A stretch of 64,000 bases of DNA. It comes from Eutreptiella sp. 'Long Island Sound 2002' (lineage: Eukaryota > Euglenozoa > Euglenophyceae > Eutreptiales > Eutreptiaceae). Under the pieces are notes generated by a model. That model did no database searches, was not told the DNA's origin, and worked only from the letters and a program-made list of their open reading frames with translations. Made by a program: the position numbers and the translations under genes. The stretch is from NCBI GenBank assembly GCA_964036045.1, contig OZ038378.1, forward strand, positions 169,136,106 through 169,200,105, read 5' to 3'. The first letter of the stretch is position 1, and each line of letters opens with the position of its first letter. Below, piece by piece: positions 1 through 10,700 of this stretch.

Positions 1-428
1 CCACCCCAAGACCCCTATACTCAATTGTTTCTACCACTTATTGTGGTCCTACTTTGTAACTGTTTCTGAATTCAGTTGCTTGGCCAAGTCATTTTCTGTG
101 TGGTCCTGACATCTATGCCCCTCAGTCCTAACCAGCACCATTTCACCCAAAAGAGTGCACAGGAAGTGCCTATTGCAACCTCTGAGGCTAGAGTCTGACC
201 AATTTTCTTATAAAACCTTTTGTATTATCCGTTTGTGATTGAATCTATGTTCATATACCTGCTTTGTCTATCTGCAGCCCTTCTGTGTTACACTGGATTC
301 CAAAACCAATCATTGATTCGATCCATATTCAGTCCTTGCTCTACTTGCTGCTTTGGTTTGGGGTTTTCAACTACAAAACCTGCAGGAATACATCAAAAGA
401 CCTAGGGCATAATTCAAGGACATCTTTC
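1..428 (+). repeat. 3' part of the 5' LTR of chromovirus A-1
   Basis: This segment is repeated almost base for base at 10302-10729 and again, more diverged, at 32655-33080, so it is the shared 3' end of a long terminal repeat whose start lies left of the window. A TATA-like run (cttataaaac) is at about 208-217. The LTR ends near 428, directly before a tRNA-primer site, as expected for an LTR retrotransposon. The small open frames inside it are repeated in every LTR copy and look non-coding. Confidence 0.88.
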
Positions 429-429
429 C

Positions 430-439
430 GGTAGCAGAG
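430..439 (+). other. Primer binding site of A-1 (initiator-Met tRNA type)
   Basis: GGTAGCAGAG directly after the LTR end matches the complement of the eukaryotic initiator-Met tRNA 3' end (TGGTAGCAGAG) except for the leading T, which is C here. The same site occurs in elements B, X and Y in this window. Confidence 0.75.
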
Positions 440-510
440 ACAGTCCCTTGTGATCTTTTGAACCGACCCTGAGAAGAAGTGCAGAACAAAAGCTCAACAA
501 CAAGTCCAAC

Positions 511-2679
511 ATGTTTACGCCAAGCGTCAGGACCTGGCCTATCCGAACTGTCCAAGTACAAATGGGCAGTGTGGTCCACCCAATGAGTGAACCACCACAC
601 CGAGCTCCACATAATCTCAGTGGCGCATCTGGGTCCCAAGGAGATCCAGAACGCAGAAGGGCGGAAGAGAATAAAGGCCTTACCACCGAGGCCTTAGCAG
701 CACACGGTGGAGACAGCTTCAGTCACCTCCACAGATGTGTGGCTGCTTCAGTATCAAAATCCAATTGTCCAGCTTCATCCTCAACTGCCATTGAAGGACC
801 TGAGGAATATGAGAAGCTGAAGATGAAGATGGATGAGTACATCATGCATGAGGAGTACTATAAATCCATCCGTGGGGAAGATGGAGAGGAGCCCTTGGCT
901 GTACATGGATCCAGACCACGTACAGATCTAGGGTCCTATGCACACTCTGGTCCTCCGTCCACTGCATCACTGCCAAGACGACTAAGACCTGAGTATCCAA
1001 CCCCAAGGGCCCCCGAAGTGGGCCCAACACGAGTCGAAGAACATCATCCAAGGCCAACCTACGGTGCCCTGGATCAGACGGCCGAGCTGCTGGCCAAATT
1101 CCTGTCTGGATCAGAAGATCCAGATGTGACGGCCTTATCGGAGGCCATTAAGGCTAAACTGGGTATTGCAGAACCCTTACCCAAGCCTGAGTTCCTCTCT
1201 CTCTCTTCAGGGCTGAGTACCCTGGCCGAAGATCTCAAGAGATCGAGGGTCTCAAGGCTGTTGCCTAAGGTTACCTGCCCCAGCCCCTTTCATCCCCGTG
1301 CCAGGACTGTGCCTATGGCGGATCTACAGGACGTGCCTGTCACAGAGAGTGAGAGAAGAGGGCTGTCAGCCCTGGCCCCTCTTGCCGGCGTGTCGCCTTC
1401 AGGCCTAACTCCGGGGGGTGGGAAGACGGGCAGACCAATTGCCCAGGCGAACATCCAGCTGGAACTGCCGGAGTTCGACCCCAAAAATCTGCCTGAATGG
1501 GCAGAAGAATTTGCGGAGTTCCTTTTGTTGACTGGCCAATCCCATGTGGATGTGGCCACCAAATGTTCACTGCTAAAACGCTCATGCAAAAAGAAATTTT
1601 TGCAAAAACAGGTCAAACAGATTGTGAAAACCTGTTCTACTTGGGCGGAGGTACTCCTGAGGTTAGAGAAAACATTCCCAGTCTATGAGACTGACCTCAG
1701 CGTACGCACACAAATCGAGGAGCTACCTATGCTCCCGGAGTTTCCATCCGCTGCGCGAATTTCTGAGTATGTGTGCGACATGGAGTACTTATTTTCGAGG
1801 ATGAATGTGGGCTCCTACGGAGCCACTGAGCCCCACCTGTGGCTCATGAGTAAGATCCCCCAGCGTACGTGGGATGATTGCCGCTCAACCTCTGAGAGGA
1901 AGAGCAGGACCCACTCGTATGATACACTGGTGGATCTCTTGATTGAACTAGCTCTTGAGAGAGAGAACGACTCCCACATGGAGAAGTTCCTCAAGAAGCA
2001 TTTGGGACGAGGTGGTACCCCTACCCCCGAACGTGGCGAAGGGAAGGGGCATAAAAATCCCACAAACACTAACCAGGGAGGCGGTAAAGGGAGGGGCAAC
2101 CTACGTGCCATGAACGAGGTTCCAACTGATGCAGGCACCCCCCCCCTGTTTGACTGCCGACCTGTCAATGACAAGGGGGGACCTTGTCATGCCTCTGACT
2201 GCGATCTCCGCAGTGGCTGTATGCTGCAGATGAAACGTCAGCAGCATACTAAAGATGGGAAAACTGTGACCCATCAGGACCACTTCAGGTGTACCATCAC
2301 CTGTGGATACTGTGGCAAACGTCGTCACTATGAGGACGAATGCCACATCAAGAAACGCGAGAGTGACAAACTCAAGCGTCAGGAGGCGGAGCGCCAGAAG
2401 ACGCCCGCCCGAAATCCCCCGAATGGGGATAAAGGTAAAGGAGGTGGCAAGGGGGGTGGCAAAACTGGACCCCCTAACCCCCAGAGGCGCTCATCAGCGC
2501 CCGTTGCTACACCTACTCCTGCTGCCACACCCGCTCCTGCCGCAGGTGTCCCCCAGAAGCGCCCCCAAGGGGATAACGCTACCCCTGAGGGGAATAATTC
2601 TAAGAAGAGGCGCTTGGCCTGGATGGCCAAGTCCCTCATGGCTGCAGGAGTGGATGTGAAATTCCCTGATGAGGAATAG
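511..2679 (+). CDS. gag: Gag polyprotein of Ty3/gypsy chromovirus A-1
   Basis: A 722-residue structural protein that should form the virus-like particle and bind the element RNA. The N-terminal 300 residues are poorly conserved and Pro-rich. Residues about 310-500 are a capsid-like helical region, clearly matched by the Gag of element B (shared Ser-Arg-x-His and Leu-x-Glu-Leu-Ala-Leu motifs). A classical zinc knuckle C-X2-C-X4-H-X4-C follows at about residues 595-608, then a Lys/Gly/Pro-rich basic tail. The start is the first ATG after the primer site. The frame ends in TAG, and pol continues in the same frame with no other stop. Family is clear; exact processing sites are unknown. Confidence 0.87.
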   Translation: MFTPSVRTWPIRTVQVQMGSVVHPMSEPPHRAPHNLSGASGSQGDPERRRAEENKGLTTEALAAHGGDSFSHLHRCVAASVSKSNCPASSSTAIEGPEEYEKLKMKMDEYIMHEEYYKSIRGEDGEEPLAVHGSRPRTDLGSYAHSGPPSTASLPRRLRPEYPTPRAPEVGPTRVEEHHPRPTYGALDQTAELLAKFLSGSEDPDVTALSEAIKAKLGIAEPLPKPEFLSLSSGLSTLAEDLKRSRVSRLLPKVTCPSPFHPRARTVPMADLQDVPVTESERRGLSALAPLAGVSPSGLTPGGGKTGRPIAQANIQLELPEFDPKNLPEWAEEFAEFLLLTGQSHVDVATKCSLLKRSCKKKFLQKQVKQIVKTCSTWAEVLLRLEKTFPVYETDLSVRTQIEELPMLPEFPSAARISEYVCDMEYLFSRMNVGSYGATEPHLWLMSKIPQRTWDDCRSTSERKSRTHSYDTLVDLLIELALERENDSHMEKFLKKHLGRGGTPTPERGEGKGHKNPTNTNQGGGKGRGNLRAMNEVPTDAGTPPLFDCRPVNDKGGPCHASDCDLRSGCMLQMKRQQHTKDGKTVTHQDHFRCTITCGYCGKRRHYEDECHIKKRESDKLKRQEAERQKTPARNPPNGDKGKGGGKGGGKTGPPNPQRRSSAPVATPTPAATPAPAAGVPQKRPQGDNATPEGNNSKKRRLAWMAKSLMAAGVDVKFPDEE
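2677..2679 (+). other. In-frame TAG between gag and pol, probable readthrough stop
   Basis: Gag (511) and pol are in the same reading frame, separated only by this TAG. The following bases are GGG GGC GGC, a G-rich 3' context that recalls the readthrough stop of murine-leukaemia-type gammaretroviruses (TAG then GGA GG). The decayed sister copy A-2 keeps the same TAG and the same following bases at 34043-34054. No ATG near the pol start would allow independent initiation. Confidence 0.7.
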
Positions 2680-5600
2680 GGGGGCGGCTCCGAAGAGGAG
2701 GACTTGGTTTTCTGGATCCTCGTGAAAATCGGGGATCAGGTTTTTCGAGCGGTGCTTGATACCGGTGCAACACTTTCCATAGTGGCCCGGCGCCTGCTTA
2801 AAACTTTCAGGAAAACTAAGACCGTGGCCATAAGAGTAGGGGATGGGCGTACCATCCATTCCTTGGGGGGGGTCGATGTGACCATATGTCTGGGCGACAA
2901 AACCGTGACCCAACACTGCAGTGTGTTGGACACTGACGCCTTTGACATCGTCATTGGCACTGACTTTCTAAGAAGAAACCCCCAGGTTAAAATGCTGTCC
3001 TTACAGCGTCCTTACTCTTTGCACTGCGACTTTGGCAGTGGGCTATTCTCCGTTCCTTTGGAGCTGTCAGGACGAAAAGACTCTGGGCTGCGCTACGCAG
3101 GCAAGACGAACTATCGTACTGAAAATTACCAACTGGCCCGTCATGTTCTCGAAAATGGACTGGCGGCCCTTCAGGTAAACCTGGATGAGATCCAGGTGGA
3201 ATTGTTTGCGAGTCAACAACAGCACATCATGCAGTTGTACTGCTCGAAACAAATGAACAATGCTTTCCGTTTCTTCTGGAAAGCAATGGGCCTAGCGTAT
3301 GCTAACCCTCCCTTCTCCCTGCTCGCGAAGGTTCTAACCAAGATCGCTTATGAGGGAGGAAGGGTTGTTATGTGCACCCCTGACTGGGGTTGCTCTGGTG
3401 AACATGCCTACTGGCGCCGTATGCTTGACCGAATGACCGTGGGAAGAGTGCAACTCCCCGACGGCCCCATCTATGTGCCTGAGGACTCAGACACAGCTAT
3501 GCAGGCCCCTGAGTGGGCCAGTTTCCTGTCCATCATCGATGGATCTCTCAATCCTGTACCCCTGTGTGACCTGGACCAGGTGCTACTAAAAGAGGTCATG
3601 GCCGAAAATCGTGGCCTGACCCTTTATGATCTCAAAAATCGATATCCTGAGCACCTATCTGCCACACTTACAGGGTGTGAGTCCCCTGATGACTATCTGG
3701 AACCTGCAGCTGTAAAAGAGGATGCTGACGACCAACTGTCTGAGATTGCCAGCACTATTCCCTCTGTTGATCCCAGCTGTGTTGACCTAAAACATAGTGC
3801 TTTCCTGGCCCAGCTGTTGCTAGAGGAGGTAGATCTAGAGTCGACCTCTGAACCCGCTTCCTCTGTTGGGAAACCAGTGCTACACATGCAGCCTGTGCAC
3901 ACAGGTGAACCCGTGGCCCGGAGTGCTGATGCTCTGGCACGACCTGCTGCTAATAACATGCCATTGTCTGAGCATGACACTCAAGAACTCCGACGGCTGT
4001 TGTACCTGAAGGCCGAAGGTATTGAGCGCCAAGAGCGGCTGCAATACCTCAGACAGACCTGGAAATACTCCATCTGGTCTGAGGAGGACGATGAGTCCTA
4101 TACGCTTCCTGATCCTGAGATACCTCTAGTGTATTCTCTACACTATGGGCAGCAATGTCCCCCTGAGTGGGACGATGGTACTGTACCTGCCGAAACTGCT
4201 GATCGGCATAAAAAGAAAGAACATGGAAAAAGCAACCTCCATGCTGAGGAGGATTTCCTTCAGAAAGTCGAGAGTCTTAACCTTGACCCCCGCCTGAAGA
4301 AACTGCTTATAACCTATGAGGAGGTGTTCGGCGCCTTGCCGCCTCCCCTATCTTGTAAAAAACTGGTCCAGATGGACCTGAAATTGAAACCAGAATTTGA
4401 AAAGACGCGAGTGAGGCGTCGTCCCTATCCCGCTCCACAGGAACAGGTTGAAGAAATCGAGCGCCAGATCCAAGAATGCATTGATGCTGGCCTCGTTGAA
4501 GAGTACAAACATGGGGACTATCCCCATCACTGCAGCCCCTGTTTCCTTGTTGCTAAACCAGGGTCGACTGCTCTACGTCTTGTTGTAGACTATGGTGAGG
4601 TCAACAAGAAAACCCAGAACCACTCAGGGAGTATTCCTAACATGGAAAACACCCTGGAGCGTATTGCCAAATGCAGGTATAAGACCAAAATGGACAAACG
4701 CTCTGGTTTCTGGCAGGTTGACTTAACCGCCGCAGCTCAGGAGCTGCTTGCCTTAATAACCCCTAAGGGTCGTGTCTTCAAGTGGAAGGTTATGCCTTTC
4801 GGGGTGGCTAACGCCCCAGCGCTCTTCCAGGAGCTTATGAACAAAATTTTGTACATACTGAGGCGCAGGCCTCTACTACAAGAGTTGATTTCTCGGGGTG
4901 CAGAAATGGAGGCTCCCATCGACGATGTGAGTTTGGGTACTAATACCAAAGAGGACCATGTCCTTCTCCTCCGTGAATTCTTCACTGTCTGTCAAGAAAA
5001 CCATCTCCGAATCAAACTCGAAAAATGCGAGTTTATGAAAGAGGAGATGGAGTATATGGGTTTCGACGTGGGGTATGGCTGGTGGAAACCAGCTGCGTCT
5101 AAGATGCAGCCCCTACAGGACATGCAGATTCGCGATGACCCTAAGAAGGGTCTACACGATGTGAGGAGTTTTGTGGGCTCCTGTAATTTCTATCGGCGTC
5201 ACATCCACAATTTTACTTACTCCTCTGCACCCCTCACTGACCTAATCAAGAAAACTACTCCCTGGAGGTGGACCTCCAGAGAGGAAGAGTGTTTCCAGGA
5301 GTTGAAGAAGAAGATTGCCTCCTCCAACTGCCTGGGAGTGCCCCGCCCTGAGGGCGAGATAGTCCTGATCACTGATGCCAGTGATGTAGGGGGGGGAGGT
5401 ACGATCTATCAATGGCAGGAGCTTAACCCCGCTGAACTAACCCACTGCCATTATCGTACTACTGGACTGAACCGTGATGGTTCGTTGAAACATGACTATC
5501 CTACCAGTGAGTGGCGACTGGTGCCACTGGGACACTGGAATTGGAAGTGGAACCAAGCGCGTTCCAACTACAGCACCTATGACCAGGAACTCCTGGCCGG

Positions 5601-7482
5601 TATGTTGGTGCTATCTTCACAATCCCGACTCCTGGGGTCTAACCCTATTGTCTGGCTGTGTGACCAGGAGCCTGTGAAGTCTTTTCAGAAGGGCCCACCA
5701 CCAGAAAAAGCGAAGCTAAAACGGTGGTGGACTTACCTGAGCCAGTTCAGGCTGACAGTGCATCATATCCCCGGGATTAAGAATGAACTGTCTGACTATA
5801 TATCGCGCAACAACTTCGATGCGCTTATTGGTGAGAGCTCTGAGGCGCTCGCCAAAGAGGCTTTCCAGCGTATGGATGTCCAGCTTGACCTGTCCATGCG
5901 CACTACTGGAATCCTGGAGGGTTGGAGTCTAACCGACTATCAGTCAGAGTATGAAGAAATTCTCCAAACCCTCAGCACTGGTCTCGAACCCCGTGTCATT
6001 GACGGGCACCAGTGGTATAAAAACAATCAGTACCTCTTCTACGAGGACCGAATTGTGGTGCCTGAGGCACTACCGGATGGGTGCCTACAGTGGTCCCATC
6101 TCAGTTCTGGTCACACTGGCGCCAATCGCTCAGTGGACTTCTTCCGTGAGTGTTTCTACTCTAGTCTAACCCTGACTGAACTGAGGTTGCGTATGCAGAC
6201 CATTGTGGATGCTTGTGGCCGTCATGCCAGCAAGCAGAGCGACAGTAGGGATAGGGGTCTGATCTCCAGCTTACTCATACCCTATTGTGCTAACTCTCTT
6301 CTCTACGTGGATTACATCCACGGCTTACCACGCTTTGGCGGCTATGATAGTTGCCTCGTGGTCACCTGTGGTCTATCTCGCTTCACCCGTGTGTTCCCTT
6401 GCAATAAGAAAATCACAGGTGAGCAGACTGTAAAAATGTTGGTCGAACAATGGTTCGAACCCTATGGAGCACCTAAACAGGTGCACTCTGATGAAGATGT
6501 ACGCATCCGCAGTGACACTGGGTGGTACAAACGAGTGCTAAATGCCCCCAACGTGGAGGTAACCACAGGTGTGCCCTACACTCACACGTCTAACCCTCTC
6601 TGTGAGAGACAGAACCGTGTGGTGGAGCAAAACTTAAGAATCCTGATGAAACAGGAGCGCACCAAGGACTGGGTACGCCTAGTGCCCTGGGCAGTTCTGT
6701 CCATGAACTCACAGCGGAGCTCTTCTACGGGTTTCAACCCCCACGAACTATTCCATGGAGGACGACCTGCTTGGTTCTTCAAAACCCCCTTTCCTGAGGA
6801 CTTCAAGAGCCCTGTGGGAGATTGGCTAGAACACAAGCAGTCTCTGGCTAACCAGGCTGGGACCAACCTGAGGCACATTCGTGACCGTGAACAGAGCCGA
6901 CGGAACCGCCTACGGCGACCTGCCAGCTTCAAGGTTGGTGACCTTGTTTTGGTACACCATTCACGCCTACCCTCCTGGCCACGTAACTGCCTACAGGACC
7001 CTTACTTTGGACCCTATCGTATCATCAGGATAGATGGATCCAGGATCCATGTCAGGTGCAGTCCACGTCTAGGTGGTGAACTGCCATGTGCTCCTAAGCA
7101 GTTGAGGCACTATCACTCCCCTGACGACTTGTCTTGGGATGAGTGGCGCCTCAGCGACAGTGAGATTGAACGTATAGACCTAGAGAACGCCGCCAGTCCA
7201 GAGGAGGCAGACGAACTCGAAGAGATGACTGCCGATGAGATGGCAGTCGATGGTTACTACGTGGTTGCAGGAATTGCTCGCCACGAGTATAAACAGGGCT
7301 GGAAATTCCTTACCCTGTGGGATGGCTATGGTTTGTCTGAGGCAACCTGGGAACCTATGTCAGCCTTCATACAACCAGATGGGAATATCAACCCCATCTT
7401 CCGCACTTACCTCGTTGAGAACAACGAGGGTCAGCTCCTAACCCGTGCTGAGACTATGTCCCAGCGTAAGAAGCGAAGCTAA
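2680..7482 (+). CDS. pol: Pol polyprotein (protease, NPPF module, RT, RNase H, integrase, chromodomain), A-1
   Basis: About 1,600 residues, intact. Counting from 2704: aspartic protease with DTGA at 19-22; a module at about 165-255 with a V-E-L-F-A-S start and an N-P-P-F motif at 201-204; an acidic linker; RT from about 553, whose catalytic motif reads P-I-D-D (738-741) instead of Y-x-D-D; RNase H with I-T-D-A-S near 889; integrase with an H-X4-H zinc-binding start, acidic residues near 1203, 1263 and 1300 (spacing DD37E), and a GPY-like tail; chromodomain at about 1517-1572 ending in a T-W-E-P motif. This order is that of chromoviruses (Ty3/gypsy). Integrase acts in the nucleus, and the chromodomain should guide it to particular chromatin. 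Expressed after readthrough of the TAG at 2677. Confidence 0.92.
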   Translation, partial: GGGSEEEDLVFWILVKIGDQVFRAVLDTGATLSIVARRLLKTFRKTKTVAIRVGDGRTIHSLGGVDVTICLGDKTVTQHCSVLDTDAFDIVIGTDFLRRNPQVKMLSLQRPYSLHCDFGSGLFSVPLELSGRKDSGLRYAGKTNYRTENYQLARHVLENGLAALQVNLDEIQVELFASQQQHIMQLYCSKQMNNAFRFFWKAMGLAYANPPFSLLAKVLTKIAYEGGRVVMCTPDWGCSGEHAYWRRMLDRMTVGRVQLPDGPIYVPEDSDTAMQAPEWASFLSIIDGSLNPVPLCDLDQVLLKEVMAENRGLTLYDLKNRYPEHLSATLTGCESPDDYLEPAAVKEDADDQLSEIASTIPSVDPSCVDLKHSAFLAQLLLEEVDLESTSEPASSVGKPVLHMQPVHTGEPVARSADALARPAANNMPLSEHDTQELRRLLYLKAEGIERQERLQYLRQTWKYSIWSEEDDESYTLPDPEIPLVYSLHYGQQCPPEWDDGTVPAETADRHKKKEHGKSNLHAEEDFLQKVESLNLDPRLKKLLITYEEVFGALPPPLSCKKLVQMDLKLKPEFEKTRVRRRPYPAPQEQVEEIERQIQECIDAGLVEEYKHGDYPHHCSPCFLVAKPGSTALRLVVDYGEVNKKTQNHSGSIPNMENTLERIAKCRYKTKMDKRSGFWQVDLTAAAQELLALITPKGRVFKWKVMPFGVANAPALFQELMNKILYILRRRPLLQELISRGAEMEAPIDDVSLGTNTKEDHVLLLREFFTVCQENHLRIKLEKCEFMKEEMEYMGFDVGYGWWKPAASKMQPLQDMQIRDDPKKGLHDVRSFVGSCNFYRRHIHNFTYSSAPLTDLIKKTTPWRWTSREEECFQELKKKIASSNCLGVPRPEGEIVLITDASDVGGGGTIYQWQELNPAELTHCHYRTTGLNRDGSLKHDYPTSEWRLVPLGHWNWKWNQARSNYSTYDQELLAGMLVLSSQSRLLGSNPIVWLCDQEPVKSFQKGPPPEKAKLKRWWTYLSQFRLTVHHIPGIKNELSDYISRNNFDALIGESSEALAKEAFQRMDVQLDLSMRTTGILEGWSLTDYQSEYEEILQTLSTGLEPRVIDGHQWYKNNQYLFYEDRIVVPEALPDGCLQWSHLSSGHTGANRSVDFFRECFYSSLTLTELRLRMQTIVDACGRHASKQSDSRDRGLISSLLIPYCANSLLYVDYIHGLPRFGGYDSCLVVTCGLSRFTRVFPCNKKITGEQTVKMLVEQWFEPYGAPKQVHSDEDVRIRSDTGWYKRVLNAPNVEVTTGVPYTHTSNPLCERQNRVVEQNLRILMKQERTKDWVRLVPWAVLSMNSQRSSSTGFNPHELFHGGRPAWFFKTPFPEDFKSPVGDWLEHKQSLANQAGTNLRHIRDREQSRRNRLRRPASFKVGDLVLVHHSRLPSWPRNCLQDPYFGPYRIIRIDGSRIHVRCSPRLGGELPCAPKQLRHYHSPDDLSWDEWRLSDSEIERIDLENAASPEEADELEEMTADEMAVDGYYVVAGIARHEYKQGWKFLTLWDGYGLSEATWEPMSAFIQPDGNINPIFRTYLVENNEGQLLTRAETMSQRKKRS

Positions 7483-7700
7483 TTTCCCTGTGTCAGTCTA
7501 CTGACAGGTGCAGTGAGCACTCTGTCTGTGCCCTGCAGACCCATGCCTATGGTTTCCAGCGTGAGCCAGGTGGCCGCTTATCAAGATTGCAGCCACCCAG
7601 CGAGTGTTTGCCTTGTTGACCATGTGTTGCATGGGTACTGCCCTAATGTAATGACCTTGGTGAGCCAACGAGAACGGTGGCTTACTACACCAGGGGGGGA
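7483..7700 (+). other. 3' non-coding region of A-1 with polypurine tract
   Basis: No convincing coding. The G-run AGGGGGGGA at 7692-7700 is the best candidate polypurine tract for plus-strand priming. It resembles the GGGGGG block just before the 3' LTR of element B. The LTR start next to it is inferred. Confidence 0.5.
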
Positions 7701-10700
7701 ATGACAAGCAAGGTGTTATGAGGCAAGGTGTGTCTTCCCTCCTTGGGGACAAGCGAGCCCACAGTTAGGACCCCTGACTGGTCCAGACCCATGGGGTTCT
7801 ACCCTTCCTTACAGGGTTTACCATACCCCTAAGTGTGCTACGTATGTCTGTATGTGTCTCACTTCACTCCCCAGCGTGGCTCCCGGAGACCGGGCTTCGC
7901 TGACGTCGGACCGAAGGTCCTAATCAGGTACTATTACCACTCCTATGGCGCCCAATTTCTGTGCTGGCGCCTATCCTTGGGGTTTGACGGCAAAAGCCCT
8001 ACCTACTAAGAGGGGAGGGGTGGCCAAGTGTGCTGAGGGCATACAAAACGCCCACTTTTGCTACAGGCCAAAAGCTAACGCACTCCTCTGCCCACGAGGA
8101 AAAGCACGCGGGACAGGAGACACCACTACACTACACTCACTAACGCCAGCACCGGCCTTCGAAGGCAGGGTGAGCACTCAGCACTTGCACTCACCTCCTG
8201 CCAGGCCTGCTGACCCTAACCCCTACACACGCTACTTGGGGCTGCTGTCCAGGAAGACTCAGGCCCTAGTGGCCCTCCTGTGAAAAGGACAAGAAAACAC
8301 AGCGCTCCTAAGCAGCGGGGGCCTAACAGGGGACGCCACAACGCGTTTCCCCTGCTAGGGCTTGGAGGGAAGGGGTGCTCTCGTTGCGTGCACAGCGCAG
8401 ATGTCGTTGAGGTCGAACTGCCCTCGCCAGTACTGGCTGAGGCACAGTGATTTGATTTGTGATCAGCGCCCCTGTTTTGCTGGGGCAGAAAAATGGTAGC
8501 CGCCGAAGGCAGCTGCTGCGTGCACCAATCACCCTTAACCTCTCCCACCTGTACAAAAGAGGCAGATGAAGGGGCGTTTGCGACTGAGGAACCAAGCCAC
8601 ACTCCAGGTATTATACCCTTCTCAGTGTGACCTATAATACACTGTTTGCAAACACGCTGCAGATGCAGCTACCCCTGTCAAGCAAGCAAGCTTTAAGAAA
8701 CTCCTCGGGTTCTCTTAAAGAACGTACCGAGGAGCCTCTGGGTAACCTAAACAAGGTTTACCGTGCGCAATTCGCGTGGCCTACCCTTTAATGCATCATG
8801 TGCACGCAGGGAAGGGAGGCTGAACCACAGACTCAACCAGGAGGTGAGCTCGTCCTTGGCTAACCTACCTTACTCACCATGCATCGTGTGAATGCCGCAT
8901 TGAGACGAACACAAAACAAACCTAAGCGTTTTAAGCAACTCAACTTGAACGCCACGGCCGCACACGAACAAACGCTTACCTGTGAAGAAGGAAACAAGGG
9001 TGAATTAGGGATACAGGTGAAGCGACACAGCGTGTGGATGCCTAGATTAGGCACAGGCATCGCGAGCACAGCGCATATACTAACCCTACGTGCGCGCTGC
9101 GCGCTCCATTCGCATCACATACCTTTCATTCCTGCTTTTACCTGTGCAGAGCAGGAGAGGAGAACACCCGACCCCCCAACGAGGACAGCGTTGACAACCC
9201 TAACGTTTTGACGGAACAACCAACACGAACGCAATGCGTGAGTGTGAGGTGACACAGACATACCTGAGAGACGGGTTGTTGAACTGCTCGGTGGTGTAAG
9301 CTGAATTTGAATGCTTTACTCTGAAGTTTATAAAAATTTTGATGCAACTGTGCAAAAATTTTCTTTAAAACTTTAAAAACTACGGCTCATACCTTCTTTT
9401 CCAAAAGCCGTTTTCGCTTGCGCAACCCTTTTCTTGGCGTCCGCTTCCTTTGCGCTTGTCTGCGACTTTAAGTTATGTGTAAAAATGACGATTTCCCGCG
9501 TGGTTTCGTCGATTTTCAACGATTTCACTTGCTAAATCGCAACCCATTCCGCAAAACCGCAGGAGTCACTCCCTGCTGGTTCCATTTTCTACTTGTTCCA
9601 GCTCCTGGGGGTTTGTGTCCTCCATTGGGAGTATTGCTCCGCCCTGGCCCTTGGTCAGGACGTATACTAAAACGCTGTTTATACGGCGATAGCCGTCCGC
9701 ATTAGAGCGTTCGACTGTACCCTAGTAGGCAAGCACATTGGCTCTAGGGAGGGAGTCCTGGGTTCAATTCCCACTGCCCCCACACTTTTTCCAAAAGTTT
9801 TCGCCGCACGCCGGCGACTTTTGAGGAATGCCCCTTCGTAGGGACATCATTCACGGTATATTACACTGTTTTTCAAGGGTCCCTACAGTGTGATAGGCTT
9901 CTATGAAGTGATGAGGATGTTTTTGGTAAGTTTAATGCATTTTTTTGAGGTAATTTTGGGAATATTTGAGCCTTTTTCCTTGGTCCTACTAGCTTAGCTA
10001 ACTAGTACTCCAGGGGGGAGTAAGAAAAAGTCACTGCCATGTCTTTCTTGGAGGGCTTGATCCAGGCTAAGCCCCCCTTAAAACCCTTTGTTGATGCTGA
10101 GACAAACTTAAGTGTTTTTATCTCTCTTTTGTAGCCTAAAGTACACTTTCTCAAAGTAACTAGGGTTGTGACCCTAGCCCCCCCATGAAGTTCAGCCCTA
10201 CCACTCAACTGAGCGGAGGTACCTTCCTTCATGGAGGACATACCACAATAAATCAGGCATTACACGCTTGTAGGCCTTGGAGGTTAAGCCTAAGTGGTCT
10301 CCCACCCCAAGACCCCTATACTCAATTGTTTCTACCACTTATTGTGGTCCTACTTTGTAACTGTTTCTGAATTCAGTTGCTTGGCCAAGTCATTTTCTGT
10401 GTGGTCCTGACATCTATGCCCCTCAGTCCTAACCAGCACCATTTCACCCAAAAGAGTGCACATGAAGTGCCTATTGCAACCTCTGAGGCTAGAGTCTGAC
10501 CAATTTTCTTATAAAACCTTTTGTATTATCCATTTGTGATTGAATCTATGTTCATATACCTGCTTTGTCTATCTGCAGCCCTTCTGTGTTACACTGGATT
10601 CCAAAACCAATCATTGATTCGATCCATATTCAGTCCTTGCTCTACTTGCTGCTTTGGTTTGGGGTTTTCAACTACAAAACCTGCAGGAATACATCAAAAG

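Noticed and set aside
220-405. 61-codon frame repeated at 220 and 10521
   Set aside because: It lies in the LTR and is repeated because the LTR is; the A-2 LTR has it extended and altered without conserved protein features.
9690-9784. A tRNA gene
   Set aside because: Only the T-arm and 3' strand fit; no D-arm, anticodon arm or 5' acceptor strand can be paired.
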